From contig NZ_CANMNI010000003.1 of NCBI RefSeq assembly GCF_947499215.1, positions 434,001 through 498,000 on the forward strand: DNA of 64,000 bases. The letters are read 5' to 3'. Positions 16,469 through 24,938 of the stretch are shown here, piece by piece. Position 1 is the stretch's first letter, and each line of letters begins with the position of its first letter. This stretch comes from an uncultured Pontibacter sp. (GTDB taxonomy: Bacteria; Bacteroidota; Bacteroidia; Cytophagales; Hymenobacteraceae). Both the position numbers and the translations under genes were made by a program. The notes below the pieces were generated by a model. The model searched no databases. It was not told the DNA's origin and was given only the letters and a program-made list of their open reading frames with translations.

Positions 16469-16921
16469 TTACTGTCCGATTCTATACTTTTTTCTTACTA
16501 CTCTTTCTTTCAGAAGGATAGATACTCCATTCCGCTCCAAAGTATCCTTCTCCAATGGTAAATCGGTAATTTGTCCACCTTTGGCATAAGCTTCGTATTC
16601 GTCGTAAATCACTTCCAATGTGTCATTGCTTCTCCACTTTTGTATTACTAGTTCAGGTGGCAAACTGAATCTTGTTAATTTATCATCGAAGTCACCTTTT
16701 CTGAGTAGAGTTTGATATTGTCGAAGTCCGCGTGCTCCTACATCTAAAGTATAGTAAACTACAGCTTTTGAACTGTCGGGCGAATAAAGCAAACTGTCGA
16801 GTTGTACAGCATCATTATCCAAGTAATGAGGATTCAAGTCGTGCTTACACGATTTCCAAACTCCAACTCCAAGTCCTGCTATTATCAGTATAGGTATAAC
16901 ACCCATCAAAATTTTTTTCAT
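16469..16921 (-). CDS. Small membrane-anchored protein (cassette-like gene)
   Basis: 150 aa. N-terminal signal anchor (4-22, ILMGVIPILIIAGLGVGVW) followed by a periplasmic domain with PDSSKAVVYYTLDVGARG, a pattern seen in small DUF5412-like bacterial proteins that sense or mimic a short beta-sheet; the assignment is weak. Many charged residues toward the C-terminus (VVRKKYRIGQ). First gene of cassette run 2, preceded by a full GTTGGGC core. Confidence 0.68.
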   Translation of the reverse strand: MKKILMGVIPILIIAGLGVGVWKSCKHDLNPHYLDNDAVQLDSLLYSPDSSKAVVYYTLDVGARGLRQYQTLLRKGDFDDKLTRFSLPPELVIQKWRSNDTLEVIYDEYEAYAKGGQITDLPLEKDTLERNGVSILLKERVVRKKYRIGQ

Positions 16922-16934
16922 TGCTTAGTTTTAC

Positions 16935-16941
16935 GCCCAAC
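16935..16941 (-). repeat. attC-like core, upstream boundary of cassette run 2
   Basis: Minus strand GTTGGGC fits GTTRRRY fully and lies 14 bp upstream of the ATG at 16921. The partner core is not recognisable. Confidence 0.4.
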
Positions 16942-17225
16942 TATAGTGTATAAGGAGGAGTTCCGGTTATTGGCCCTTTAGCTTGAGTACTGTTTTTTTT
17001 TATTCGCAGGCACTATTTAATACACTTTAAGCATAGCATAACACTAATATAATAAACAATATCAGCAATTTAAGCACAACTATAAATTAAAGTGCTTTAT
17101 CACAGTCTATTATACCGTAGGGTTGTTTTTTACACAATTTCATCTATGTCACGCAGCAGGACCAATGCCTTGTTACGCTACTAACATGACTAAATTCATA
17201 AAATCATTTTTACACAAAACGTATT

Positions 17226-17258
17226 TAAACGTAACTAAACGTTTCAAAAAACGGATGT
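17226..17258. repeat. 33-bp perfect direct repeat, copy 2
   Basis: Identical to 13526-13558. It lies 285 bp upstream of the first core of cassette run 2, mirroring the position of copy 1 relative to run 1. Confidence 0.9.
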
Positions 17259-17320
17259 GGCAGGGAAGGGAGGGTTATTGGTCGGCTTCCGCTTGGCCGC
17301 TTTATTATGAAACTCTATAC

Positions 17321-17956
17321 CTAACTAACTATCCTGAAATTCCGACCTCGCCTGAGCAGGGTATAGAACTGTTTGCGGTGCTTTCGGAAAGCGTAGGTGG
17401 AAAGAAAAGCAGCTGCTGAACCCAGCAGCATAGAGCCAAGCACATCGCTGGGGTAGTGCACACCTAGGGCCAGTCTGGAGTAGGCCACCAGCAGGGCCCA
17501 CATCAGCACAAGACCGCGCAGGGTTGGGTTGCGGAACATCAGCACCAACACAATGGCAGCCGTAAACGCAAAGGCCGTGTGGCCGGAAGGGAAGGAGGGA
17601 CTGCTGGCCTCTGCGATCTGCTCAATCGTGTCGTGCGTCACAAAAGGCCTCGGGCGGTCTACGATATACTTTAACAAGCCGATAAACAGAATATTCAACC
17701 CCATGGCAAACACATATTGGTAGGCTTTCAGTTTGAGCGAAACCATTCTCCTGAAGTGCCCCACTAGATATAGGCAAAGGGGCACCAAAGCACCAAGTCC
17801 GTAGGCCGTGATGGTTAGGGCGAGCAGCAAGTCATCCAAATGTGTTGCCCGGCTGCCATTGAGCATTTGCAGCGTGGCTATATCCAAGTTTGCGAAGGTT
17901 TCGAGAAGGGTGGTCGTAAGTAGGAGAAGAAGCGTAAAATGCTGAGGCAATAACAT
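17321..17956 (-). CDS. PAP2 family phosphatase (membrane)
   Basis: 211 aa with about five membrane segments. All three motifs of the PAP2/haloperoxidase superfamily are present: KYIVDRPRP (about 94-102), PSGHTAF (about 122-128) and SRLALGVHYPSD (about 160-171). It would dephosphorylate a lipid such as undecaprenyl pyrophosphate or phosphatidic acid, with the active site facing the periplasm; the exact substrate is unknown. It ends near the right border of the accessory region. Confidence 0.9.
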   Translation of the reverse strand: MLLPQHFTLLLLLTTTLLETFANLDIATLQMLNGSRATHLDDLLLALTITAYGLGALVPLCLYLVGHFRRMVSLKLKAYQYVFAMGLNILFIGLLKYIVDRPRPFVTHDTIEQIAEASSPSFPSGHTAFAFTAAIVLVLMFRNPTLRGLVLMWALLVAYSRLALGVHYPSDVLGSMLLGSAAAFLSTYAFRKHRKQFYTLLRRGRNFRIVS

Positions 17957-18127
17957 GAAATGACTTTAAATTTAATTTCTGATTCCTATACGATGCTTCT
18001 TTCAGTTTCTGTATCCACTTTTTCTAAAATTTGTAATTTAGAAAAGTCATCGGCTATTAGGCTCATGATTAGAAATCTTCTTTTCACTTGACGCCGTACA
18101 GAAGGAAAGACATAAAAAACCGAAATC

Positions 18128-18328
18128 ATGAAAACCAATACATCATCTAACCCACTAGAACATCTGCTGAAAAACCCATCTGATATCATGGGTGCCATCA
18201 AAAACCCCGGCAAGTATGGGCTGGATATTTATAATGGGCTAGATACCAAGCAGCAGCAGTACGTATTGTTCGCCGCGGGCGCCGCTCTGATCGGCTATGG
18301 TATTTACCTCGGGATGAACAAAAAGTAA
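18128..18328 (+). CDS. Small single-span membrane protein
   Basis: 66 aa. The soluble start (MKTNTSSNPLEHLLKNPSDI) is followed by one C-terminal membrane segment (QYVLFAAGAALIGYGIYLGM). No family recognised; a tail-anchored layout. The ATG is preceded by an A-rich leader ending ACCGAAATC. Divergent from the PAP2 gene and followed by several small hairpins (18418-18470). Confidence 0.65.
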   Translation: MKTNTSSNPLEHLLKNPSDIMGAIKNPGKYGLDIYNGLDTKQQQYVLFAAGAALIGYGIYLGMNKK

Positions 18329-18471
18329 GTGTTCTGACATTAACATTCTGTGCCGGTATACGTATACTCAGGTATAGATACTATGTTATCGTTCACGCAG
18401 GCTAAACACCTGAATGAAAGCTTGTAGAAGCTTTTGGAAGAATTGCTTCCATGTTTAACGAAACATGAAAA

Positions 18472-18512
18472 AGAAAGACCTGCCTTCAACTTTGTTTGAG
18501 GCAGGTCTTTCT
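18472..18512 (-). terminator. Terminator of the 144-aa protein gene
   Basis: 14-bp perfect stem AGAAAGACCTGCCT (18472-18485) with its complement (18499-18512). The minus strand continues with TTTTCATG. Confidence 0.8.
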
Positions 18513-18534
18513 GATTTATACCTTTCTGTGCTGG

Positions 18535-18969
18535 CTATTTTTTCTTACGGCCTATTCCTTTTTTAGAAGCACGCAGTTTGTGCTGTTCCTCTTTCAGTAC
18601 TTTGAAATCCTCGTTCGAGACCGTCACCGTATACTCTACCGACGACAAAAAGTGCTCTTGTTCCTCCTCGTCATACATCATCAATATGGACAGGAACTTG
18701 TCTTCATTCAGCACATAGTCATCACCCTCCTTGTCATACACCAAAAAGTCGTACTCGCCCTCTGGCAGGTGCTTGTCCACTTTGCGGGCCAGACAGTCGC
18801 CGGTAATGGTGATGGGCTCCTCCAGTTCCACCATCAGGTCGAAGGGCTGGTAGTATTTGCCGTCTTTTTTGTGCGTGATGTATTCGATCTTGTCAATCTC
18901 GAGCGCTATACCTGCATTGCGGTCGTCCCGCTTGTTTTTCACGTTGAGAATGTTGCCAGTCAGTTTCAT
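18535..18969 (-). CDS. Cytoplasmic protein of unknown function
   Basis: 144 aa, acidic centre and very basic C-terminus (KLRASKKGIGRKKK). Predicted beta-rich N-terminal half (TGNILNVKNKRDDRNAGIALEIDKIEYI). No signal peptide or membrane segment. I recognise no family. The basic tail could bind nucleic acid, which is speculation. Followed by a strong terminator. Confidence 0.7.
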   Translation of the reverse strand: MKLTGNILNVKNKRDDRNAGIALEIDKIEYITHKKDGKYYQPFDLMVELEEPITITGDCLARKVDKHLPEGEYDFLVYDKEGDDYVLNEDKFLSILMMYDEEEQEHFLSSVEYTVTVSNEDFKVLKEEQHKLRASKKGIGRKKK

Positions 18970-19079
18970 GCTGCAAAATTAAGCTTAAATTTTAATTACC
19001 ATCCCTTTAAAATACAGCTTAACTTTGTCTTTGAACGAAGAGCGCCTGCCTGAGGCGCATGAGTTGATACCCAGAAACC

Positions 19080-20204
19080 ATGTCTACTGCCGATACAAAC
19101 GATTTTTTTATCACCCAACGGAGCAGCGCCGAGATAAAATCGGAGCTGTTGAACGAGTTTTTCAAGGCTTGGTGCAGTGCTCAGTTGCAGGGGCAGCGCT
19201 ACAAGTCTAACCCCACGCTGGCCTTTATCGACCTGTACGCAGGTGATGGCAAAGCCGAAGACGGTAAGCCGGCCACACCGGTGCGTGTGCTCAACAGCAT
19301 TTTCGGGGCCACCGACAAGTATAACCTGAACAAAGTGGTGCGTACCTTTTTCAACGACGAGAAAAAGACCGTTACGGCCAAGCTAAAAGAGAACCTGCAA
19401 CAACTGCCTTATTACGGAGATCTTCAGCACAAGCCCGTGCTTTTGCACGAGGAAGCCAGTCTGGCGGCATTGGCGAAGCTTCTAGGCAACGACACGCCCA
19501 CTTTGCTATACCTTGACCCGTTCGGCTACGAGTTTTCGCAGCAGTTGCTGTTGCAGTCGGTGCGCCGCTGGGGGCTTGACCTGTTCATGCTCTTCACGCC
19601 GGCCAAACTGCGCGCCGCCGTGCAAGGTGCGGCCGACGATAGTATTATGGCCGATGTGTTCGGAAAAGAGCGACTAGAGAAAATCCGCGAGTTCTGCGAC
19701 CGCTACCAAGACGCCGGTCAGCGCGAGGATTTCATGGTAGATCAGTTTGAAGATATCTTCAGAGAGAAGGATTACAAGACATTCCGCTTCAAGATCAGTC
19801 TGCCCAAAAAGAACCAGACGAGCCACTACCTGTTCTTCGTATCCAAGAACGATGCGCCCTACATGAAAATGAAAGAGCTCATGCTCATGTACAGCGACTA
19901 TCAGGAAGACGGTGTGCCGCTTTTCGGGGCCAACATCAAGCACCAGTTGTCGCTGTTTCAGGAGCAGTACCGCTACTCCATCAAAAACCTGATTGCGGAT
20001 TTAGCGGAAAAGAAAAGCTATTACCACAACCTGCCCATCGACAGTATTTACCGCCACCACAACATCGGCACCAATTACATTCGGGGCAATTACAAAGAAG
20101 CGTTTGAGGCGCTGAAAGCAGAGGGGGTGATCGGAGCGATCAACCCGGTGTCGAGACAGCCGATGCGGAAAGTTGCGTTTACTTCGATTATTGGGTATAA
20201 GTAG
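19080..20204 (+). CDS. tcmP: Three-Cys-motif partner protein TcmP
   Basis: 374 aa. The first half looks like a Rossmann methyltransferase-type fold: LAFIDLYAGDGKAEDG (47-62) is the nucleotide or SAM-binding loop, and TLLYLDPFGYEFS (about 140-152) is the family DPFG motif. The C-terminal half is helical with KNQTSHYLFFVSKN. TcmP proteins normally accompany a three-Cys-motif (Gp37/Gp68, DUF5131) radical-SAM-like protein in phage or defence-like loci. No such partner lies within this window, so this copy is an orphan. Biochemical activity unproven. Confidence 0.85.
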   Translation: MSTADTNDFFITQRSSAEIKSELLNEFFKAWCSAQLQGQRYKSNPTLAFIDLYAGDGKAEDGKPATPVRVLNSIFGATDKYNLNKVVRTFFNDEKKTVTAKLKENLQQLPYYGDLQHKPVLLHEEASLAALAKLLGNDTPTLLYLDPFGYEFSQQLLLQSVRRWGLDLFMLFTPAKLRAAVQGAADDSIMADVFGKERLEKIREFCDRYQDAGQREDFMVDQFEDIFREKDYKTFRFKISLPKKNQTSHYLFFVSKNDAPYMKMKELMLMYSDYQEDGVPLFGANIKHQLSLFQEQYRYSIKNLIADLAEKKSYYHNLPIDSIYRHHNIGTNYIRGNYKEAFEALKAEGVIGAINPVSRQPMRKVAFTSIIGYK

Positions 20205-20228
20205 TCGATATTGCCTTACGCTTTTGCT

Positions 20229-20580
20229 AGCGTAGCGAATGCTGTGCTGTTTGGCAACTGGCCTTGTTTCATTGCTTCGCCTGTGCGGCGGGCACTCACT
20301 TTTCTCCTTGATGAGAAAATCGAGGGCCCCTACCCCCAGTAAGCAAAAGAATCAAGACGCTCCAAATCGAGGGCCCCTACCCCCACTCGCTGAACGCTCA
20401 AACAGTGGAGCGTCGTTTAGGGCACCGGGCTCAAGCTATCTGTTTCATAGCTGTGGAGCAAGTATGTTTTGCAATGCGTGCCGGAGGTTTGTGTGCTACA
20501 GAGCTTATACCTGAGAAACGGTTGCGACAGATTCCCCGCCTCGACAAAGAAGGGGGTAGGGGGATGTCAATCGTGCACGT
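20229..20580. repeat. Dispersed non-coding repeat, copy 2
   Basis: Homologous to 6664-7000 (same block order). It differs by two insertions of the 20-mer starting ATCGAGGGCCCC (20319-20338 and 20366-20385), and a related inverted GGGTAGGGGCCCT is at 20712. A further CCCCCTCC...GGAGGGG hairpin lies at 20625-20662. Together they fill the 557-bp gap between tcmP and the DUF1543 gene. Confidence 0.8.
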
Positions 20581-20761
20581 AGAGATAAAACCACGAAGCT
20601 TATCTATTGTAAGGCAGCAACCGAAAGTCCCCCTCCTGTTTTTAGGAGGGGCTAGGGGAGGTAATTCCCTTCTGGCGGTAGGTGCCTTATATTTAATCTT
20701 ATAAATCCTTGGGGTAGGGGCCCTATAAGAAGATTTAGACAAACTTCTAAAATATAACACC

Positions 20762-21325
20762 ATGCAAAACCCTAAACTCTTTATGCTCATGCTGGGATGC
20801 CGTCCGGAAGGGCGCAACACGGAGCAACACGATATGTTCTTTGGCATTGGCGAACAGGTAAAGGACCTTGTTCCCGCCATCAAAGCGTTTTGGCCGGAGG
20901 CGAAAGGTAATATCCACGTGGACGGCTGGCGCGAAGTCACGCAGGTGGATGGTTATCGCATCACCGTTTTGCCGAAAGAGGAGGCATCGGCCGAGTCAGG
21001 TATAGACAAACTCTTTTTCCTCAACTTGGGTGGGTACAAGCCGGGTGAGTTCGACGAATTCCACTACAAAATGCTGGCCGTAGCACAAGAGCAGGCCGGG
21101 GCTGTGAAGCAAGCCAAGCAAACCGCCTTTTATAAGCACACCGGTTTCAAAGGGGCCACTTCTCACATCGACGATAAGTTTGGGGTGGATGTAGATGAAT
21201 TGCACGAAGTGAAAGACATCCTGACTGCCGAGGCAAAGCAACGGTATAGACTGGAAATAAAAGCCAACGAAAGCGCGCAAGAGGACGAGCTGCATCTGGG
21301 CTATTTCCAGCTGCATAAGTTATAG
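20762..21325 (+). CDS. DUF1543 domain protein
   Basis: 187 aa with the DUF1543 pattern twice: LFMLMLGCRPEGRNTEQHDMFF at the start and the second half beginning KLFFLNLGGYKPGEFDEFH (about 85-103), including VDGWREV and ATSHIDDKFGVDVDE. Cytoplasmic. Function unknown for the family. No operon partner. Confidence 0.85.
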   Translation: MQNPKLFMLMLGCRPEGRNTEQHDMFFGIGEQVKDLVPAIKAFWPEAKGNIHVDGWREVTQVDGYRITVLPKEEASAESGIDKLFFLNLGGYKPGEFDEFHYKMLAVAQEQAGAVKQAKQTAFYKHTGFKGATSHIDDKFGVDVDELHEVKDILTAEAKQRYRLEIKANESAQEDELHLGYFQLHKL

Positions 21326-21496
21326 TAAAAGCGGAGACATTCTACAGGAACAGGGAGGCTGCCTGATCGCAGATCTTCCCTATACGTTGTGCTGGTATGT
21401 GTGTATCTTCTCGGTTTGGAATCATAGTAGCGGAAAAAACATGAAGAGGTTTGCTGCGTTATTAGGGAGAGTAACTGTAAACCAAAACTTAAAGCT

Positions 21497-22237
21497 ATGA
21501 ACAGAAACGCAGATAATAACGACCGTTCCCGCAAGAACCACTACGCCGACTTCGACGAGCATGGCAATGCGCGCACCGGCAACCGTAACAGCCTTTCCCG
21601 TTACAATCCGGATGAGATGAACAGCAGCGAAGATGGACTTTACCACCCGCAGGGCAGTCAGCGAAGCTATGAAAACCGCTATTACGAAAACCAGCGGCAG
21701 CATGAGCGCAACCGCATGAGCTCCGACGCCCGCGCCTATGGCGATTTCAGCGGCGGCACCCGCTACGGCGAAGGGGGCAGTACCTATGGCGGTGGCTCGG
21801 CCTACGGTCCTTCTAACTATGGTATGTCAGGCGAGCGTGGACCTCGTAGCCATGGCGACGACAGAAGCTACTACGACCATGACGAACACAGCCGTCAGAA
21901 CTACGGCCGATCAGGTGGCAACTACTACAGCGGCCGTATGAACGAAGAGCGGGACATGGACTACCGTGGCGTGGGCTACCGCGACGCTAACCGTTTAAGA
22001 AGTGGCTATGGAGATGAGGAGCGTGGAGGACGAGGCTATAACCGCAGCTTCGACGAGTTTCGCGACACGGGCTACGGCTCCAATAGGTATAACAACCGAG
22101 ACGAAGACCGCGAGCGCAGCGCCTACAGCAACTGGGGACAGAGTAACCAAAACAGAGAATACCAGAACAGGTCAGATGAAGAGCGCCTTTTCAGTGAGCG
22201 TCGCAGGAACCGGGGGCGCGACCACCAAGATTGGTAG
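21497..22237 (+). CDS. Intrinsically disordered R/G/Y/D/N-rich protein 1
   Basis: 246 aa of low complexity: Arg, Gly, Tyr, Asp, Asn and Ser make up most of the protein, and there is almost no Val, Ile, Leu or Cys. No signal peptide. The C-terminus RNRGRDHQDW resembles the end SRNRDDW of the protein at 59235-59915, and overall composition is alike, so the two are probably paralogues or convergent. Such Arg/Tyr-rich chains commonly bind nucleic acid or phase-separate; this is inference. Followed by a hairpin terminator at 22259-22292. Confidence 0.8.
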   Translation: MNRNADNNDRSRKNHYADFDEHGNARTGNRNSLSRYNPDEMNSSEDGLYHPQGSQRSYENRYYENQRQHERNRMSSDARAYGDFSGGTRYGEGGSTYGGGSAYGPSNYGMSGERGPRSHGDDRSYYDHDEHSRQNYGRSGGNYYSGRMNEERDMDYRGVGYRDANRLRSGYGDEERGGRGYNRSFDEFRDTGYGSNRYNNRDEDRERSAYSNWGQSNQNREYQNRSDEERLFSERRRNRGRDHQDW

Positions 22238-22258
22238 TATTTGATATCGATTTGATAG

Positions 22259-22292
22259 AGCGGCCATTTATTCTGAGGAGTAAGTGGCCGCT
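22259..22292 (+). terminator. Terminator of disordered protein gene 1
   Basis: Stem AGCGGCCA / TGGCCGCT (22259-22266 and 22285-22292), extended by partial TTTA/TAAG pairing, then TTCTTTTC. Confidence 0.65.
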
Positions 22293-22342
22293 TTCTTTTC
22301 GCTTGATTGGGGATACCCACCAAAATTGCGTATTTTTTGGCT

Positions 22343-23734
22343 ATGAAAACCCGCATTACCCAATTAGCCTTTTTAGTTGCTTTTTTACTGGCGCACAGCC
22401 ATGCTTGGTCACAGACCGTTCCAAAAAAGATCGCCACCGCCTTTCAAAAGTTTGAAGCCGACCCGCAGATGCAGAACGGCATTGCCTCGCTCTATGTCAT
22501 CGATGCCAAGACAGGGCAGGTCGTATTCGACCGCAACGGCAAAGTAGGCTTGGCACCCGCCTCCACCATGAAAGTCATCACCAGCATCAGCGCTTACGAG
22601 CTGTTGGGAAATGATTTCAGGTATGAGACAAAGTTCGCCCTTCGCAAAGGCGGCAATAATTCGCTTTTGGTATTGCCCAGCGGCGATCCCACATTCGGGA
22701 GCTGGCGCTGGTCGCTCACCGAAGAAGGCAATGTGCTACGCGGTATAACGCAAGCCCTGCAGCGCACCGGCATGAAGTCGGTGGGAGAGGTGCTCATCAG
22801 CAACGAGGGCTGGAACGAAGAAACCGTGCCAGATGGCTGGATGTGGCAGGACATCGCCAATTACTACGGTGCCGGAGCGGCCAAGCTCAACTGGCGCGAA
22901 AACCAGTATGATGTCATTCTGAAGTCAGGCAAACAGATCGGCGACCCGGTTTCTATCGTGAAGACAGTACCCAGTCTCAACGGTTACGGACTGCGCTCGG
23001 AGTTAACATCCGCCGCAGCGGGCACCGGCGACAACGCTTACATCTACTTTCCAGTGGGTACTGCCACTGCCGCTATCCGGGGCACCATACCTGTGAATGA
23101 GAATAGCTTTAAAATATCGGGAGCGCTTCCCTCCGGTGCACAACAGTTTGTGAGCATGTTGGCTGATACACTAAAGCCATTGGGAATCAGTTTGCCGCAT
23201 CAGCCAGTTATGCACCAAAACGGCATTTCGCAGCAAGGCTATAGTGTGTTCCATACCATCAGTTCCCCGCCCATGGACAGCATTGTGTACTGGTTCAACC
23301 GCAAGAGTGTCAACCTGTACGGCGAGGCGCTGGTCAAGACCATTGCCTACAAAAGCGCCGGCACCAGCGACACCCGCAAAGGCTTAGAGCAAATCCGCCA
23401 GCACTGGAAGACACAAGGTATAGCCGAGACCGAACTGGCCATGGTGGACGGCTCGGGCCTGTCGCCGCTCAACCGCGTGACCACCCACGCACAGGTGCGC
23501 ATGCTGCAGCACGCCCGGCAACAGAACTGGTACAAAGGCTTCTACGCCTCGCTGCCCGTGTTCAATGGCATGAAAATGAAAAGCGGCACCATCCGCGGGG
23601 TGAAAGGCTATACCGGCTACCACAAAGCCAAAGACGGCCGGGAGTACATCTTCGCGTTCGTAGTGAACAATTACAATGGATCGGCCTCGTCGCTTGTAAA
23701 GAAAATGTACTCGGTGCTAGATGAATTGAAGTAG
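22343..23734 (+). CDS. dacB: D-alanyl-D-alanine carboxypeptidase/endopeptidase, PBP4 (DacB) family
   Basis: 463 aa from ATG 22343, which gives a proper signal peptide (MKTRITQLAFLVAFLLAHSH, cleavage near WSQ); the upstream ATG 22307 would bury it. Active-site motifs of class C penicillin-binding proteins are SxxK in PASTMK (Ser74, Lys77), SxN-like GSGLSPLN (about 378) and KSG in MKMKSGTIRG (about 410). Periplasmic enzyme trimming or cleaving peptidoglycan peptides. Single gene ending at a strong terminator. Confidence 0.92.
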   Translation: MKTRITQLAFLVAFLLAHSHAWSQTVPKKIATAFQKFEADPQMQNGIASLYVIDAKTGQVVFDRNGKVGLAPASTMKVITSISAYELLGNDFRYETKFALRKGGNNSLLVLPSGDPTFGSWRWSLTEEGNVLRGITQALQRTGMKSVGEVLISNEGWNEETVPDGWMWQDIANYYGAGAAKLNWRENQYDVILKSGKQIGDPVSIVKTVPSLNGYGLRSELTSAAAGTGDNAYIYFPVGTATAAIRGTIPVNENSFKISGALPSGAQQFVSMLADTLKPLGISLPHQPVMHQNGISQQGYSVFHTISSPPMDSIVYWFNRKSVNLYGEALVKTIAYKSAGTSDTRKGLEQIRQHWKTQGIAETELAMVDGSGLSPLNRVTTHAQVRMLQHARQQNWYKGFYASLPVFNGMKMKSGTIRGVKGYTGYHKAKDGREYIFAFVVNNYNGSASSLVKKMYSVLDELK

Positions 23735-23760
23735 AATATGACATCCACACTGACGGCCAA

Positions 23761-23796
23761 AACAAAAGCCCCGGAATAGCTTCCGGGGCTTTTGTT
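23761..23796. terminator. Bidirectional terminator after dacB
   Basis: 16-bp perfect stem AACAAAAGCCCCGGAA (23761-23776) / complement (23781-23796), loop TAGC, between convergent genes. Confidence 0.9.
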
Positions 23797-23831
23797 TTGA
23801 GTACCTCTAGGGGCCTATATTTTTATCAGAC

Positions 23832-24170
23832 TTATTGTTTTTTGTTATCGTGACTTTCGTTGCTTTTGTGCCCTTTCAGGGTACTGGCATTCGGCTGGTC
23901 GTTACGGAACTCCTTGTCCGTGCTGTCAGCGCCCCGGCTGGTGGTTGTTAGGTTAGCGTGAGGACTTTGAGGGCCTTTCTGCTCCCTCTGATTTTCCTTA
24001 CCCTGCTTGGCGCCACCGCTGCTGCCTTCACTGCTCGGCTTGTTCTCGCCGCGGGTGTTGTCTGCGCCGCCAGCCACCGGACCGGTCTGTTTGCCTTTGC
24101 CCAATCCGCTCACGCCTTCACCTTTTCTTGAATTCGGATCTTCGGAGATGTTTCTATTATTGTCGCTCAT
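23832..24170 (-). CDS. Small hydrophilic disordered protein
   Basis: 112 aa from ATG 24170 (MSDNNRNISEDP), which follows an A-rich leader AAGAAAACAAACC. A longer frame reaches 24215 but starts poorly. It is rich in Gly, Ser, Asn, Lys and Gln, with hardly any hydrophobic residues (SGLGKGKQTGPVAGGADNTR, GAKQGKENQREQKGPQS). It resembles hydrophilin or stress-type small proteins of Bacteroidota in composition only; no family assigned. Confidence 0.65.
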   Translation of the reverse strand: MSDNNRNISEDPNSRKGEGVSGLGKGKQTGPVAGGADNTRGENKPSSEGSSGGAKQGKENQREQKGPQSPHANLTTTSRGADSTDKEFRNDQPNASTLKGHKSNESHDNKKQ

Positions 24171-24425
24171 GGTTTGTTTTCTTTTAGTTAGAACATAAAA
24201 ATTGACCTGCAGCACACGCTGCGGTCATTAAGTTGTACGCAGTAATCGGGCTCAAGGGTTAGGCAGTTTGGCTGCTATATCTTACGATCTATAGTACTAT
24301 ACGAAGGTGTAATACGACGGTGTACCCAACTATAAAGCACTCTGATTCGTTTATGAATTTATTGCAACAGTTTGTGTAATAATTAATTATGGTTTGAATT
24401 ATACCTTCTACTAAAATAAACTGGT

Positions 24426-24851
24426 ATGGAAAGATTTTTAGGACCCTACAGCCCGCAGTTGTATGCGATTCTGCGTATTGTTTCAGGACTGCTTTTTGCC
24501 ATGCACGGCACCCAAAAACTTTTTGCCTGGCCCGGTGACCGCACTCCTGTAGAACTGGCTTCCATGATGGGGGTGGCAGGTATAGTGGAGCTAGTAGCCG
24601 GGCTAATGATCGCCTTTGGCCTGCTGACTGGCTGGGCGGCCTTTGTTGCCAGTGGTCAGATGGCGGTGGCTTTTTTCTATGCGCACTTTCCCGAAGGCTG
24701 GAACCCGCTCCTCAATGAAGGTGAGAAAGCCGTGCTCTACTGCTTCCTGTTCCTGTACATGGCTGCCCGTGGTTCGGGTATTTGGAGTATTGACGCGGCC
24801 ATGGGCAGAGGCACTAGGAGAACTGCCGACAGGGAACCCAGCTATACCTAG
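24426..24851 (+). CDS. DoxX family membrane protein
   Basis: 141 aa, four membrane segments. LRIVSGLLFAMHGTQKLFAW (16-35) is the DoxX signature, and a central GIVELVAGLMIAFGLLTGWA plus a MAVAFFYAHFPEGWNPLLN loop complete the fold. Members are linked to quinol-sulfur redox in archaea and to unknown redox or stress roles in bacteria. It lies 87 bp upstream of an aldo/keto reductase in the same direction. Confidence 0.88.
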   Translation: MERFLGPYSPQLYAILRIVSGLLFAMHGTQKLFAWPGDRTPVELASMMGVAGIVELVAGLMIAFGLLTGWAAFVASGQMAVAFFYAHFPEGWNPLLNEGEKAVLYCFLFLYMAARGSGIWSIDAAMGRGTRRTADREPSYT

Positions 24852-24938
24852 GCTGGTAATACCTGATATTTTGCCAACTAGGCGGCAATGCCATCGTACA
24901 ACCGAAATTAATTATTGGTTCAAATTTTAGTTTCGATT

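Larger units (their letters stand above)
16922..17320. other. AT-rich non-coding region upstream of cassette run 2
   Basis: 399 bp. Holds the GCCCAAC core (16935-16941, minus strand GTTGGGC), an AT-rich stretch (16990-17100) and the second 33-bp direct repeat (17226-17258). A 98-codon plus-strand frame from 17123 runs into the PAP2 gene antisense and has no protein-like features. Confidence 0.55.

Noticed and set aside
17123-17419. 98-codon plus-strand frame containing the 33-bp repeat
   Set aside because: Runs antisense into the PAP2 gene, and the composition is not protein-like.
21738-21941. Ala/Thr-rich frames inside the disordered protein gene
   Set aside because: Produced by the repetitive codons of the real frame; no start context of their own.
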